DNA of 14,426 nucleotides from Dehalococcoidales bacterium (GTDB lineage Bacteria > Chloroflexota > Dehalococcoidia > Dehalococcoidales > UBA3254): NCBI GenBank assembly GCA_016926695.1, contig JAFGOB010000127.1:1-14426 (forward strand), given 5' to 3'. Shown here piece by piece: positions 1-7,017 of the stretch (its first letter is position 1; each line of letters begins with the position of its first letter). A program made the position numbers and the translations under genes. Under the pieces are notes generated by a model. That model searched no databases, was not told the DNA's origin, and saw only the letters and a list, made by a program, of their open reading frames with translations.

Positions 1-262
1 CCCCGGCGCAGGTAGTGAAGAAGCCGGGGCTCTGAATGGATAACAATTACCGGCCTGCAACAAATCCTGTGCCTATCCGTGAGATCGCGACGCCGGTCAC
101 GAGGAGGAGAAAAAGGGCCTCGTGAGGCTTTGAATGAACCAACCACCACAACATAGCGGGAAGGCATAAGTTGTTACGTGGGTTCATTGCCTTCATAGGG
201 CAGCCCCGCTGCCTGCTTTGGCTCGCGATGACGAATTGGGATTTGTGCCTGGATTTTCAGGC
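1..262 (+). ncRNA. Large structured RNA, 3' part (possible HEARO / IsrB-type omega RNA)
   Basis: No credible reading frame covers this stretch, but it is packed with perfect complementary segments: 1-7/23-29, 36-42/74-80 (one U.G pair), 49-54/92-97, 97-104/118-125, 133-140/181-188, 155-160/205-210, 160-166/188-194, 84-90/223-229 and 247-251/258-262. Helix 49-54/92-97 crosses 36-42/74-80, and 133-140/181-188 crosses 160-166/188-194, so two pseudoknots are implied. The U.G pair would be A.C on the other strand, a weak hint that the plus strand is transcribed. The density and nesting exceed what a random spacer gives. From memory, the general look (long, multi-stem, pseudoknotted, adjacent to no required ORF) resembles HEARO RNAs, the omega RNAs of IsrB-type nickases, which also occur as ORF-less copies. 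No HNH or RuvC protein is encoded nearby. A group II intron remnant or another large RNA class is possible. The structured-RNA call is fairly secure; the class is a guess. Confidence 0.6.
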
Positions 263-296
263 TACAGTGTTATGTATTTATAATGATAAGCTTGAC

Positions 297-317
297 GGGT
301 GAGGGTCAGGGTGAGGG
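297..317 (+). repeat. Four-run G-tract (G-quadruplex-capable motif)
   Basis: GGG runs at 297-299, 303-305, 309-311 and 315-317 are each separated by exactly three bases (TGA, TCA, TGA). This fits the classical G-quadruplex pattern on the plus strand. It can also be read as short tandem hexamers of the form GGGTGA. It lies between the structured RNA and the small gene at 399. A regulatory role is not shown. Confidence 0.5.
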
Positions 318-398
318 TGAACTGAAAATATAAATAAGAAGACAGGAAAATATGTCATCACATAAGAAATTACCAAATTGAAATGAAAGGAGACACGC

Positions 399-710
399 AT
401 GGGCTGGGGAAGAATGTTTTTACTGGGAGACTGGGGACAGCAAATGGATATCGAAGACCAGAGAAGGGAGATCGAAGAACTCCGGCAGCAAATAAAAAGC
501 GAGGACAGGACAGGAGAAACAAACCTCACGAGCCGCATATCCGAGCTTGAAAAAGAGAACGGCGAACTCAGGTTGTATCTGGCGTCTCTGATAAGATATC
601 TCGGACACAAAGGGGTACTGCGCCAGAACGAGTTCAGCAGGCTGGTCGAAGCCGTGGATATCGAAGATGGAAGCGCCGATAGCAGTTTCCGTGGCAAGAT
701 CATAAAGTAA
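399..710 (+). CDS. Small conserved-looking hypothetical protein with coiled coil, 103 aa
   Basis: The ATG is preceded by AAAGGAG with a six-base spacer, a textbook ribosome binding site, which supports real translation. The product begins with a short hydrophobic Gly/Trp-containing segment (MGWGRMFLLGDWGQQ). A highly charged stretch of about 40 residues follows (roughly 16-60), rich in Glu, Arg, Gln and Leu with heptad-like spacing, and predicts a coiled coil. The C-terminal third (LIRYLGHKGVLRQNEFSRLV) looks like a short helical domain. There is no signal peptide or catalytic motif. It stands alone between the structured RNA and the liv promoter. No function is assigned. Two minus-strand frames overlap it but have no ribosome binding site and strange composition. 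Confidence 0.75.
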   Translation: MGWGRMFLLGDWGQQMDIEDQRREIEELRQQIKSEDRTGETNLTSRISELEKENGELRLYLASLIRYLGHKGVLRQNEFSRLVEAVDIEDGSADSSFRGKIIK

Positions 711-788
711 CGAGACCGTGCCGGATAAAACCAAGTCCTTAAAATCCGCAGTCGGTTGACAGTTAAACACAGGTCAGGATGCTCCTTC

Positions 789-818
789 TTGACAAAATAG
801 ACCTGCAAATGCTAACTT
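789..818 (+). promoter_or_regulatory. Putative sigma-70-type promoter of the liv operon
   Basis: A perfect TTGACA (-35) lies at 789-794. Eighteen bases downstream is a weak -10, TAACTT (813-818). A second TTGACA at 756-761 has no good -10. An imperfect dyad, TGCTAA-N5-TTAGCA (810-826), overlaps the -10 and could be a further protein site. Predicted transcription start is about 825-830, immediately ahead of the shared operator. The -35 is convincing; the -10 is not. Confidence 0.45.
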
Positions 819-830
819 AATTAGCAATAC

Positions 831-849
831 TACCTAGAACCTCTAGGTA
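831..849. promoter_or_regulatory. Operator copy 1 (TACCTAGA-N3-TCTAGGTA), liv operon
   Basis: Eight-base arms are perfectly complementary around a three-base centre (ACC). The same arms recur at 6985-7003 and, with one mismatch, at 10317-10335, each time at a promoter of a metabolic gene here. Position just after the -10 suggests repression by a dimeric regulator. The regulator is not encoded in the window, and the site is not one I can match to a named family. Confidence 0.8.
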
Positions 850-889
850 TTGAGTCCGATAAGGAGCGTCATTCTGCAATGTAATTCCA

Positions 890-934
890 GGGGTACGGTT
901 TTTCCCGCTTGCAGGGCAAGATCAACCGTACCCC
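890..934 (+). promoter_or_regulatory. Hairpin in the liv leader
   Basis: GGGGTACGGTT (890-900) is perfectly complementary to AACCGTACCCC (924-934). The 23-base loop can form a smaller inner stem (CTTG 908-911 with CAAG 917-920). A short second stem, AAACAG/CTGTTT (958-963/967-972), runs into a T-tract ending at 975, before the livG start. The order, strong stem then weak stem plus T-run, would allow attenuation or RNA protection. The stems are seen; the function is inferred. Confidence 0.5.
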
Positions 935-988
935 GGATAAATAATAGTGGAGAACATAAACAGGACCTGTTTTTTCAGGCCTGAAGTT

Positions 989-1759
989 ATGGAGAATCAG
1001 GATAAAACCTTATTGCACTTGCAAGACTTGAGCCTGTATTTTGGGGCTGTCAAATCCCTTGAAAAGGTGCGTTTTTCTGTTCAAGAAAATGATATTCTGG
1101 CCATCATCGGTCCCAATGGCGCCGGTAAGACCAGTGTTATCAACTGCGTTACCGGCTATTACCAGCCGCAAAACGGTCAGATTTTCTTCAAGAAACAAAA
1201 CATAGCCGGACTGCCACCCAATAAAATTGCCAGGATGGGGATCAGCCGTACCTTCCAGAACCCGACCACCTATCCAAGCATGACCACACTGGAAATATTA
1301 ATGGCAGCCCGCTACATGCACACCCGCTCAAATCTCCTGGAAAACCTGATTTACCTGGGAAGAAGCCGCCGCGAGGAAATAGAGAGCCGCCGGAAAGCCG
1401 AGGAAATCATCAGTTTTACCCATATTGAAGACCTGCGAAAGAAGCCTATCGGCATGTTATCTTACGGCCAGCGAAAGCAGGTCGAGATTGCCCGGGTCCT
1501 GACGATGGAACCTGAACTTCTGCTGCTGGATGAGCCGATGAGCGGGCTTGATGACGTAATGAAGGAAATCATGACCGAGCTGATCATGAACGTGCATCAA
1601 AGCGGAACGACTATTGTCATGGTTGAACATGACATGCAATTTGTAATGGGTATTTCCCGTTCAATCGTGGTCCTTAACTTCGGTGAAAAAATTGCGGAGG
1701 GGTCGCCTGAGGAAATTTCACGGAATACCAGAGTGGCTGAAGCCTATCTGGGTAAATAA
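989..1759 (+). CDS. livG: Branched-chain amino acid-type ABC transporter, ATP-binding subunit LivG
   Basis: ATPase subunit of a Liv/HAAT-type importer, energising uptake through LivHM at the inner face of the membrane. Seen in the 256-aa product: Walker A GPNGAGKTS (41-49), Q-loop Gln90 in the LivG-typical RTFQN context, signature LSYGQ (157-161), Walker B LLLLDE (177-182) and switch His214 (VEHD). The C-terminal end AEAYLGK is characteristic of the family. An in-frame GTG at 947 would add 14 residues but has no ribosome binding site and lies close behind the leader hairpin. The ATG at 989, with a weak AGG upstream, gives the usual N-terminus and length. It is first gene of a tightly spaced operon, 11 bases before livH. 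A Liv-type system next to CoA-ester genes may carry another organic acid rather than leucine/isoleucine/valine. Confidence 0.93.
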   Translation: MENQDKTLLHLQDLSLYFGAVKSLEKVRFSVQENDILAIIGPNGAGKTSVINCVTGYYQPQNGQIFFKKQNIAGLPPNKIARMGISRTFQNPTTYPSMTTLEILMAARYMHTRSNLLENLIYLGRSRREEIESRRKAEEIISFTHIEDLRKKPIGMLSYGQRKQVEIARVLTMEPELLLLDEPMSGLDDVMKEIMTELIMNVHQSGTTIVMVEHDMQFVMGISRSIVVLNFGEKIAEGSPEEISRNTRVAEAYLGK

Positions 1760-1770
1760 GGGACAGTAAA

Positions 1771-2661
1771 ATGATAAATCTGACACAACTGGTGATGTCC
1801 GGGATAATGGTAGGCGCACTTTACGGTCTGGTGGCCATGGGCTTCGTTATGATCTACAGGGGCACCCGGGTTTTCAACATGGCCTACGGCCAGTTTGCAG
1901 TTATAGGGGCCTATATAGCCTGGACCTTCCTGGGATCGCCCAGCGCTCCCCGCCTGCCTTTACCACTGGCCCTTTTTCTGACTTTTCTCAGCTCGATAGC
2001 TTTCGGACTGTTAATCGAGCATTTTATTTTCCGGCGCATGATCGGCCGGCCGCTGTTTTCCACCTTTATCCTGTCTCTGGGGCTCTGGTCCATTCTTTAC
2101 GGCGTGGCGCTTCAGGCCTGGGGGCCAGAGCCAAGAGTATTTGCCTATTCTCTGCCCAAAGGACCGGTTAACCTGGGGTCTGTAGTGCTGGCCAAAGAAT
2201 ATATCTGGAGCTTCGGACTGGCGGTGATTATCCTGATCGCCTTTATGTTCTTCTTCCAACGTACCAAACTGGGACTGGCCATACGGGCCTCCTATGATAA
2301 TGAGGTTGCCGCCCGGTGCCTGGGAGTAAATGCCGGTACTAACTCGAAAATATTCTGGGTACTGTGCGCCCTGCTGGCTACCCTGGGAGGATTCGTTATC
2401 GCCTCCGCCCGCGGCGTCAGCCTTTCCCTGGGAGACCTGGTAATGGTGGTACTGGCCGTGGCATTGATGGGCGGACTGGACTCGCTGATGGGCTGTGTGG
2501 TAGGCGGGCTGATACTGGCAATTGGTGAGAACCTGGCCGGCTTTTATCTGAATTCGTTTATTCCAGGTATAGGCGGTATTTTTGGCATGATTCTGATATT
2601 ACTGGTGCTTTTAACCAGGCCCAGGGGGCTTTTCGGCGCCAAACCAATAGAGAGGGTCTGA
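1771..2661 (+). CDS. livH: Branched-chain amino acid-type ABC transporter permease LivH
   Basis: Integral membrane permease of 296 aa, the usual LivH size. Several hydrophobic segments are separated by short loops. The N-terminal half has the family-typical GALYGLVAMGFVMIYRGTRV (residues 15-34) followed by a FNMAYGQF motif, and a conserved cytoplasmic segment RTKLGLAIRASYDNEVAARCLG lies near residues 165-186. This Glu-Ala-containing loop is the region that contacts the ATPase in this transporter class. The ATG follows the livG stop by 11 bases, with GGGACAG as a modest ribosome binding site. It pairs with LivM to form the translocation path. Family assignment is secure; substrate is not. Confidence 0.93.
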   Translation: MINLTQLVMSGIMVGALYGLVAMGFVMIYRGTRVFNMAYGQFAVIGAYIAWTFLGSPSAPRLPLPLALFLTFLSSIAFGLLIEHFIFRRMIGRPLFSTFILSLGLWSILYGVALQAWGPEPRVFAYSLPKGPVNLGSVVLAKEYIWSFGLAVIILIAFMFFFQRTKLGLAIRASYDNEVAARCLGVNAGTNSKIFWVLCALLATLGGFVIASARGVSLSLGDLVMVVLAVALMGGLDSLMGCVVGGLILAIGENLAGFYLNSFIPGIGGIFGMILILLVLLTRPRGLFGAKPIERV

Positions 2662-2664
2662 ACG

Positions 2665-3720
2665 TTGCCTGCAAGAGGGAAATTGAGAAAAGACTATACC
2701 AGGGAGGTTGCCCTGATACAAACCCGGGGGCAATGGGCTGCCCTGCTGGTCTTCATGGTCATTCTGATTATACTCCCCTATGCACTGGTGCAGTCCAGCA
2801 ATATGGCCTGGCTGAGCTTCGTCAACTTTACCATGATCACCATTGTAGCGGTCCTGGGGCTGAATGTGACTACCGGAATGGCCGGACAGGTGAGCATGGG
2901 CCACTCGGCTTTTGTGATGGTAGGCGGCTATATTACCGCTATTTTAACAACACAGTTCGAATGGGCATTCTGGGCAGCGCTGCCGTTGGCCTCGATCCTT
3001 ACCGCCGTTATCGGACTCCTGGTAGGAGCGCCCTCGGCCAGGATAAAAGGTTTCTACCTGGCAGTCGCCACCTTCGCCTTCTTCTTTGTAGCCCAGTTTA
3101 TCATAAAAAACCTGGACATCGCCGGAGGAATTAACGGGATCATCGGCATTCCGGCGCCCTGGATCGGAGGACTGAAGATTAACACCGATCTTGAATGGTA
3201 CTTTCTCCTGCTGGGAGTACTGATAATTAGCTGTCTGCTGTCCTCCAATTTAATACGCTCCCGGTTAGGAAGAGCTTTTATGCTGGTAAAAAATAATGAT
3301 ATCACGGCCAGCAGCATGGGAATTGATGTATACCTGACCAAACTGAGCTCCTTTTTTATCGGGGCGCTGCTGGGGGGTCTGGCCGGAGGCCTGTGGGTAA
3401 GCTATGTGACGGTGGTCAGGGCCGATCAGTTCATCATCTGGGACTCAATCTGGTACCTGGGTATGATAATCATCGGCGGCGCCGGGTCAACCACCGGGGC
3501 GATACTGGGAGTAATAGCCCTGCGTTTACTCAGCCAGGTAGTGCATGTAGTAACCACCACCGGAGTCTTCGCTGCTATGAGCAGCAGCCTTTCGGTAACA
3601 CTGAACTATATCCTGTACGGCCTGGTGATTGTGCTCTTTATTTCGCTTCAGCCGAACGGGCTGCTGGCTATGTGGAACAAGATAAAGCTAAACTATAAAC
3701 GCTGGCCTTTCGGCTATTAA
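2665..3720 (+). CDS. livM: Branched-chain amino acid-type ABC transporter permease LivM
   Basis: Second permease, 351 aa, with multiple membrane segments and the LivM hallmarks: LGLNVTTGMAGQVSMGHSAF (near 64-83), PSARIKGFYLAVATFAF (near 123-139) and the ATPase-contact segment SRLGRAFMLVKNNDITASSMGID (near 199-221). It starts with TTG at 2665, three bases after the livH stop; GAGAGGG upstream can act as ribosome binding site. A second in-frame TTG at 2683, behind AGAGGG, is an alternative that removes six residues. Non-ATG initiation with close spacing suggests translational coupling to livH. The C-terminal tail is basic and probably cytoplasmic. Confidence 0.93.
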   Translation: MPARGKLRKDYTREVALIQTRGQWAALLVFMVILIILPYALVQSSNMAWLSFVNFTMITIVAVLGLNVTTGMAGQVSMGHSAFVMVGGYITAILTTQFEWAFWAALPLASILTAVIGLLVGAPSARIKGFYLAVATFAFFFVAQFIIKNLDIAGGINGIIGIPAPWIGGLKINTDLEWYFLLLGVLIISCLLSSNLIRSRLGRAFMLVKNNDITASSMGIDVYLTKLSSFFIGALLGGLAGGLWVSYVTVVRADQFIIWDSIWYLGMIIIGGAGSTTGAILGVIALRLLSQVVHVVTTTGVFAAMSSSLSVTLNYILYGLVIVLFISLQPNGLLAMWNKIKLNYKRWPFGY

Positions 3721-3732
3721 GGACTGTGGGAT

Positions 3733-4503
3733 ATGCTGGTTTTGAATAATATCGAGGCGGTCTACGGGGGGGTGGTACTGGCGCTGAGCGAGGTATCGCT
3801 GAAGATCGAATACGGCCAGGTGATGGTACTGCTGGGAAATAACGGCAGCGGCAAATCAACGACCTTAAAGAGCATATCCGGCGTGCTGAAAACCGAAGAA
3901 GGGAAGCTGACCGAAGGCAGTATCGAATTTGAAGGCCGGCGCATCGATAACCAGACGCCTGAAAAAATAGCCAGGTTGGGCATTTGCCATGTCCTTCAGG
4001 AACGCTCGGCATTCCTGAACCTGACGGTAGAAGAAAATCTGCAAGTAGGAGCTTACCTGCGCAAGGATAAACCAGCAATAAAAAGGGATATGGAAAAAGT
4101 CTATGAGTACTTCCCCCAACTGGTAAACCGCCGTCAGCAAAAGAGCGGCTATCTCTCCGGCGGCGAGCAACAGATGCTGGTCATCGGAAGAGCTTTGATG
4201 GCCCGCCCCAAATTGATAATGCTCGATGAGCCTTCGCTGGGACTGGCTTCCGGACTGGTAATCGAGCTATTCAGGATACTGAAACAAATCAACCTACGGG
4301 AGAAGACCACGCTCCTGATAGCTGAGCAAAATGCGGCTGTCTCCCTATCCATAGCCGATCACGGGCTGATCCTGCAAAACGGTAAGGTGGGTTTCAGCGG
4401 TACAGCGGCAGAGCTTATGGACCGCAGCAACATCAAGGAGTATTACCTGGGAGAAAAATCCGAAGAGAGTGAGAACCTGCTGAAGAAGGTATTTTTCAGA
4501 TAA
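3733..4503 (+). CDS. livF: Branched-chain amino acid-type ABC transporter, ATP-binding subunit LivF
   Basis: Second ATPase, 256 aa. Seen: Walker A GNNGSGKS (35-42), Q-loop Gln89 (HVLQE, where LivF proteins often have VPEGR-like sequence), signature LSGGE (141-145), Walker B LIMLDE (161-166), and Gln199 in the IAEQN switch position, where most ABC ATPases have His. The Gln is normal for LivF. The tail after YYLGEKSEE (from about 236) is slightly longer than usual and basic. The gene follows livM by 12 bases and is last in the operon; a strong hairpin lies 20 bases beyond its stop. It forms the ATPase pair with LivG. Confidence 0.93.
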   Translation: MLVLNNIEAVYGGVVLALSEVSLKIEYGQVMVLLGNNGSGKSTTLKSISGVLKTEEGKLTEGSIEFEGRRIDNQTPEKIARLGICHVLQERSAFLNLTVEENLQVGAYLRKDKPAIKRDMEKVYEYFPQLVNRRQQKSGYLSGGEQQMLVIGRALMARPKLIMLDEPSLGLASGLVIELFRILKQINLREKTTLLIAEQNAAVSLSIADHGLILQNGKVGFSGTAAELMDRSNIKEYYLGEKSEESENLLKKVFFR

Positions 4504-4522
4504 AGACGGTATAATAGCGGCT

Positions 4523-4551
4523 CGGGATCGTCCCGGAGCGGGACGATCCCG
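4523..4551. terminator. Hairpin between convergent livF and substrate-binding gene, probable bidirectional terminator
   Basis: CGGGATCGTCCC (4523-4534) and GGGACGATCCCG (4540-4551) form a perfect 12-bp stem with a five-base loop, placed exactly between two convergent stop codons. There is no proper T-run on either side (CCTTATCTTAC on the plus side), so intrinsic termination may be imperfect. It may act mainly as a 3'-end stabiliser. Confidence 0.65.
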
Positions 4552-4568
4552 CCTTATCTTACTTTACA

Positions 4569-5945
4569 CTATTTATCGATTCCTTCAAAAATCCTGGGCA
4601 ATGTAATCCAATCGCTTACTGACTCGGTCCCTGTTTTTGTGTAACAGGATATTTTCATGGTAGAAACACCCATACGTCTGGTATCGCTATATCCCAGTGC
4701 TCCCACGTTCCCAGCGGTATCAATATCCGAAAGCCTGGTCAGAGCGTTGTACAGGGCCTCGCCGTCGAGCTTGTCCGCACCTACGTCCGCGGCGGCCTGT
4801 TTCACAGCCGCTGTCAGGACTGCCTTGACATTCAACGTCAGGCGGTTGTCACACCAGCGGTCATCACCCGTGTTAATCTTCCAGATCTCACTCCACAGTT
4901 TGGAAGCTTCCGATCCGTCGGCAGCCGGACTTTCCGAACGGGTCTGGTAAAAGCCTTCAGCCTCTTCACCTACCAACTCCAGTAATTTATCCGACTCGGT
5001 CCATTCCATAAAAACAGGTTTAATCTTACCTGAAAGACCCAGACCGCGGAAATCGCGGATGATGACGGCGGCCTGCTGGTTATTGGCCTGTATCCACATA
5101 TAGTCGGAGCCCGCATCCCGTAAGGTCATAAGCTGGGGTTTTACGTCCAGCGCGGCCATGGAATAGGGTGCTGTGGCTATGATATCGACGCCTTTGTTCC
5201 GCACATAATTTTCTGCCAGCTTCCAGGAGAGACCTGAGGGTAAATCAATGTGCAGCATGCCAATTTTAGGCTTGCCTTCACCCTGCCAGTCGTTCACGAT
5301 CCATTCGGAGAGAGCGGCAAATCCGTCGGCGGTAGCCATTGAAACGCCGAATACGCGCCCCGGCGGCACATACATACGGCTGTCCAGGGCTGATGTAACG
5401 ATAACCGCAGCTTTGTCCTCTATGAAGGCATCGCGCAGCCCCAGCATATAATAGTCTTCCACGGCAATATAGATATGGGGTTTATAGGAGTCGCGCAGCT
5501 CTTTATAGGCCATCACCGCACCATCAGGAGTACCCTTATTGTCCACAATTTTCCAGTCCAGCTTTATGCCGTCAATTCCGCCCTCGTTCTCATTGACATA
5601 CTTGAAAACATATTGAAATTCCTTCATTATGGCATTTACAGCCGGAGCGGCAACTCCGGTAAGACCGCCCGTCAGTCCGATTCGCAGCGTAGTAGCAATT
5701 GCCGGCGCAGACGAAGCAGGGGGAGGGGGAGGAGCCTTGGATGTCGAGGGAGCCTGCGCTGGCTTAGCAGCAGTAGATGCCGGCGGGGCCGAGGCCGGTT
5801 GTGAAACCGGCGGCGCCGATTTGGCCGGAGCAGGAGCAGGGGCTGATGATGTTGTTGGGGTAGATTCACTACAGGCTGTTAAGGAGACGATAAATACCAG
5901 GCAGAGAACGACCGCAAGACTGATTGATACAATTTTTTTATGCAT
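4569..5945 (-). CDS. Extracellular substrate-binding lipoprotein, Liv/type-1 periplasmic-binding family
   Basis: Captures the ligand outside the membrane and hands it to a Liv-type permease. The 458-aa product has a lipoprotein signal: positive start MHKKI, hydrophobic core, lipobox LTAC with Cys25. A Ser/Pro/Ala/Lys-rich linker follows to about residue 85, then the Peripla_BP_6-type domain beginning LRIGLTGGLTG, with the usual alternating segments through NAIMKEFQYVFKYVNE and VTSALDSRMYVPPG. The linker resembles cell-surface tethers in anaerobes lacking a conventional periplasm. The ATG has GGAGG with a seven-base spacer. It is the probable partner of LivGHMF but is transcribed separately and convergently, and I see no copy of the shared palindrome upstream. 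AT-rich sequence with a TTGACA (6036-6041) precedes it, without a clear -10. The ligand is unknown. Confidence 0.9.
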   Translation of the reverse strand: MHKKIVSISLAVVLCLVFIVSLTACSESTPTTSSAPAPAPAKSAPPVSQPASAPPASTAAKPAQAPSTSKAPPPPPASSAPAIATTLRIGLTGGLTGVAAPAVNAIMKEFQYVFKYVNENEGGIDGIKLDWKIVDNKGTPDGAVMAYKELRDSYKPHIYIAVEDYYMLGLRDAFIEDKAAVIVTSALDSRMYVPPGRVFGVSMATADGFAALSEWIVNDWQGEGKPKIGMLHIDLPSGLSWKLAENYVRNKGVDIIATAPYSMAALDVKPQLMTLRDAGSDYMWIQANNQQAAVIIRDFRGLGLSGKIKPVFMEWTESDKLLELVGEEAEGFYQTRSESPAADGSEASKLWSEIWKINTGDDRWCDNRLTLNVKAVLTAAVKQAAADVGADKLDGEALYNALTRLSDIDTAGNVGALGYSDTRRMGVSTMKISCYTKTGTESVSDWITLPRIFEGIDK

Positions 5946-6074
5946 TTATTCCTCCGCACTTATACTCATAACCAGTGTCATATTTATAAAAGTTGCTTAA
6001 AAAATATTTTCACTTCACTGTTTTTATTTTTATCCTGTCAATGGAGAGGAAAGAGGATATGCCACAGCCAGGTA

Positions 6075-6932
6075 CTAGGAATAGAAGGATATTCCGCACA
6101 TCGGACCGGTAGTACTGACCATAACCGGGGAAAATTCGGTTAAGTAGACCTCAGAGCACCGGTATCTGGATGTGATCAGATCTTTCAATTTTTCGGCATC
6201 TTCCCTGCAATTTGAATAGTGAACAATTACATGCAGGGGTTTACGGGTATCCGAATATTCTTTTACCAGATCGACCAGCTTGGGGATGGCGTTTTCCTTT
6301 CCTCTCACACGCGAGATGACCTCAATAAAGCCGGAATCATCAATAAAGCCGATAATCGGCTTGATGTTCATCATATCGCCGAATCCGGCGCCCTTTAAAG
6401 CGCGGCCGGTCTGAATCAAATACTTCATGGTCTCAATTGACGAAAGGTAAATTACTCTTGAGCTGATGTCCTGGACAACGCTTTTGACCTCTTCCAGGCT
6501 CTTACCGGCTTTGGCTGCCCGTGCCGCTTCCAGCACGATAAATCCCAGCGCTCCCGCCGAGCTCCGGCTGTCGACAATTTCAATATTCAGTTTGCTGTTA
6601 TTCTGCGTCCTGATAATTCTGCGGGCCAGATAAGCCGATTCCTGTGTGGCCGTTAATACTTTGGAGACCAGAATGCAGACGATATTATCGGTAACCTTGC
6701 CCAGCTCAGAAAAAATACTCATGAATTCCCCCGGACTGGCCGCAGTAGTGGTGGTCTTCCACTCCTGGTCTTTGAACATATCCAGAAATCCCTGGCAGGT
6801 TATATCGATGTTATCACGATAGACTTTATCTTTGATTACCACACCGACGGGCACCACGGATATCTCAAGCTCCTTGATTAATTCCGGCGGCAGGCAATGC
6901 GTACTGTCGGTAACAATTTTAACTACTGAAAT
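6075..6932 (-). CDS. DegV-family (fatty-acid-binding) protein, probable ATT start
   Basis: DegV proteins bind a long-chain acyl group; FakB members present it to the kinase FakA. Seen here: N-terminal VKIVTDST (residues 4-11) typical of the family, TTTTAASPGEF in the acyl-binding region, an INIKPIIGF-like segment, and a C-terminal TTGP motif. An ATG at 7040 lies in frame but upstream of the predicted promoter -10 and the operator, so it should not be in the mRNA. The only well-placed ribosome binding site, AAGGAGG at 6939-6945, sits six bases before an ATT (6930-6932). Starting there gives 285 residues and the family's normal N-terminus. ATT initiation is rare (known for infC). No FakA is encoded in the window. 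It is 129 bases from the binding-protein gene downstream and has its own operator-controlled promoter. Confidence 0.85.
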   Translation of the reverse strand: MSVVKIVTDSTHCLPPELIKELEISVVPVGVVIKDKVYRDNIDITCQGFLDMFKDQEWKTTTTAASPGEFMSIFSELGKVTDNIVCILVSKVLTATQESAYLARRIIRTQNNSKLNIEIVDSRSSAGALGFIVLEAARAAKAGKSLEEVKSVVQDISSRVIYLSSIETMKYLIQTGRALKGAGFGDMMNIKPIIGFIDDSGFIEVISRVRGKENAIPKLVDLVKEYSDTRKPLHVIVHYSNCREDAEKLKDLITSRYRCSEVYLTEFSPVMVSTTGPMCGISFYS

Positions 6933-6977
6933 AGCTGCCCTCCTTGTTTTAATACAATCTATCCGGGTACATAGCTC

Positions 6978-7010
6978 ATCAAGATACCTAGAAGTTCTAG
7001 GTATCTTGAT
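6978..7010. promoter_or_regulatory. Operator copy 2, perfect 33-bp palindrome, degV
   Basis: The core TACCTAGAAGTTCTAGGTA (6985-7003) has the same eight-base arms as the copy before liv. Here symmetry extends further: the 16-base arm ATCAAGATACCTAGAA (6978-6993) is exactly repeated in reverse complement at 6995-7010, with one central base. It starts at the predicted transcription start and lies between promoter and ribosome binding site, a classic repressor position. Confidence 0.85.
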
Positions 7011-7017
7011 AGATAAT

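Noticed and set aside
278..808. 176-codon minus-strand frame covering the small gene and liv promoter
   Set aside because: It runs through the G-tract and the coding region of a better-supported gene, with Ser/Pro-rich low-complexity composition and no start signals.
947..988. GTG-initiated N-terminal extension of LivG
   Set aside because: No ribosome binding site precedes the GTG at 947, the added 14 residues are atypical, and the ATG at 989 gives the normal family N-terminus.
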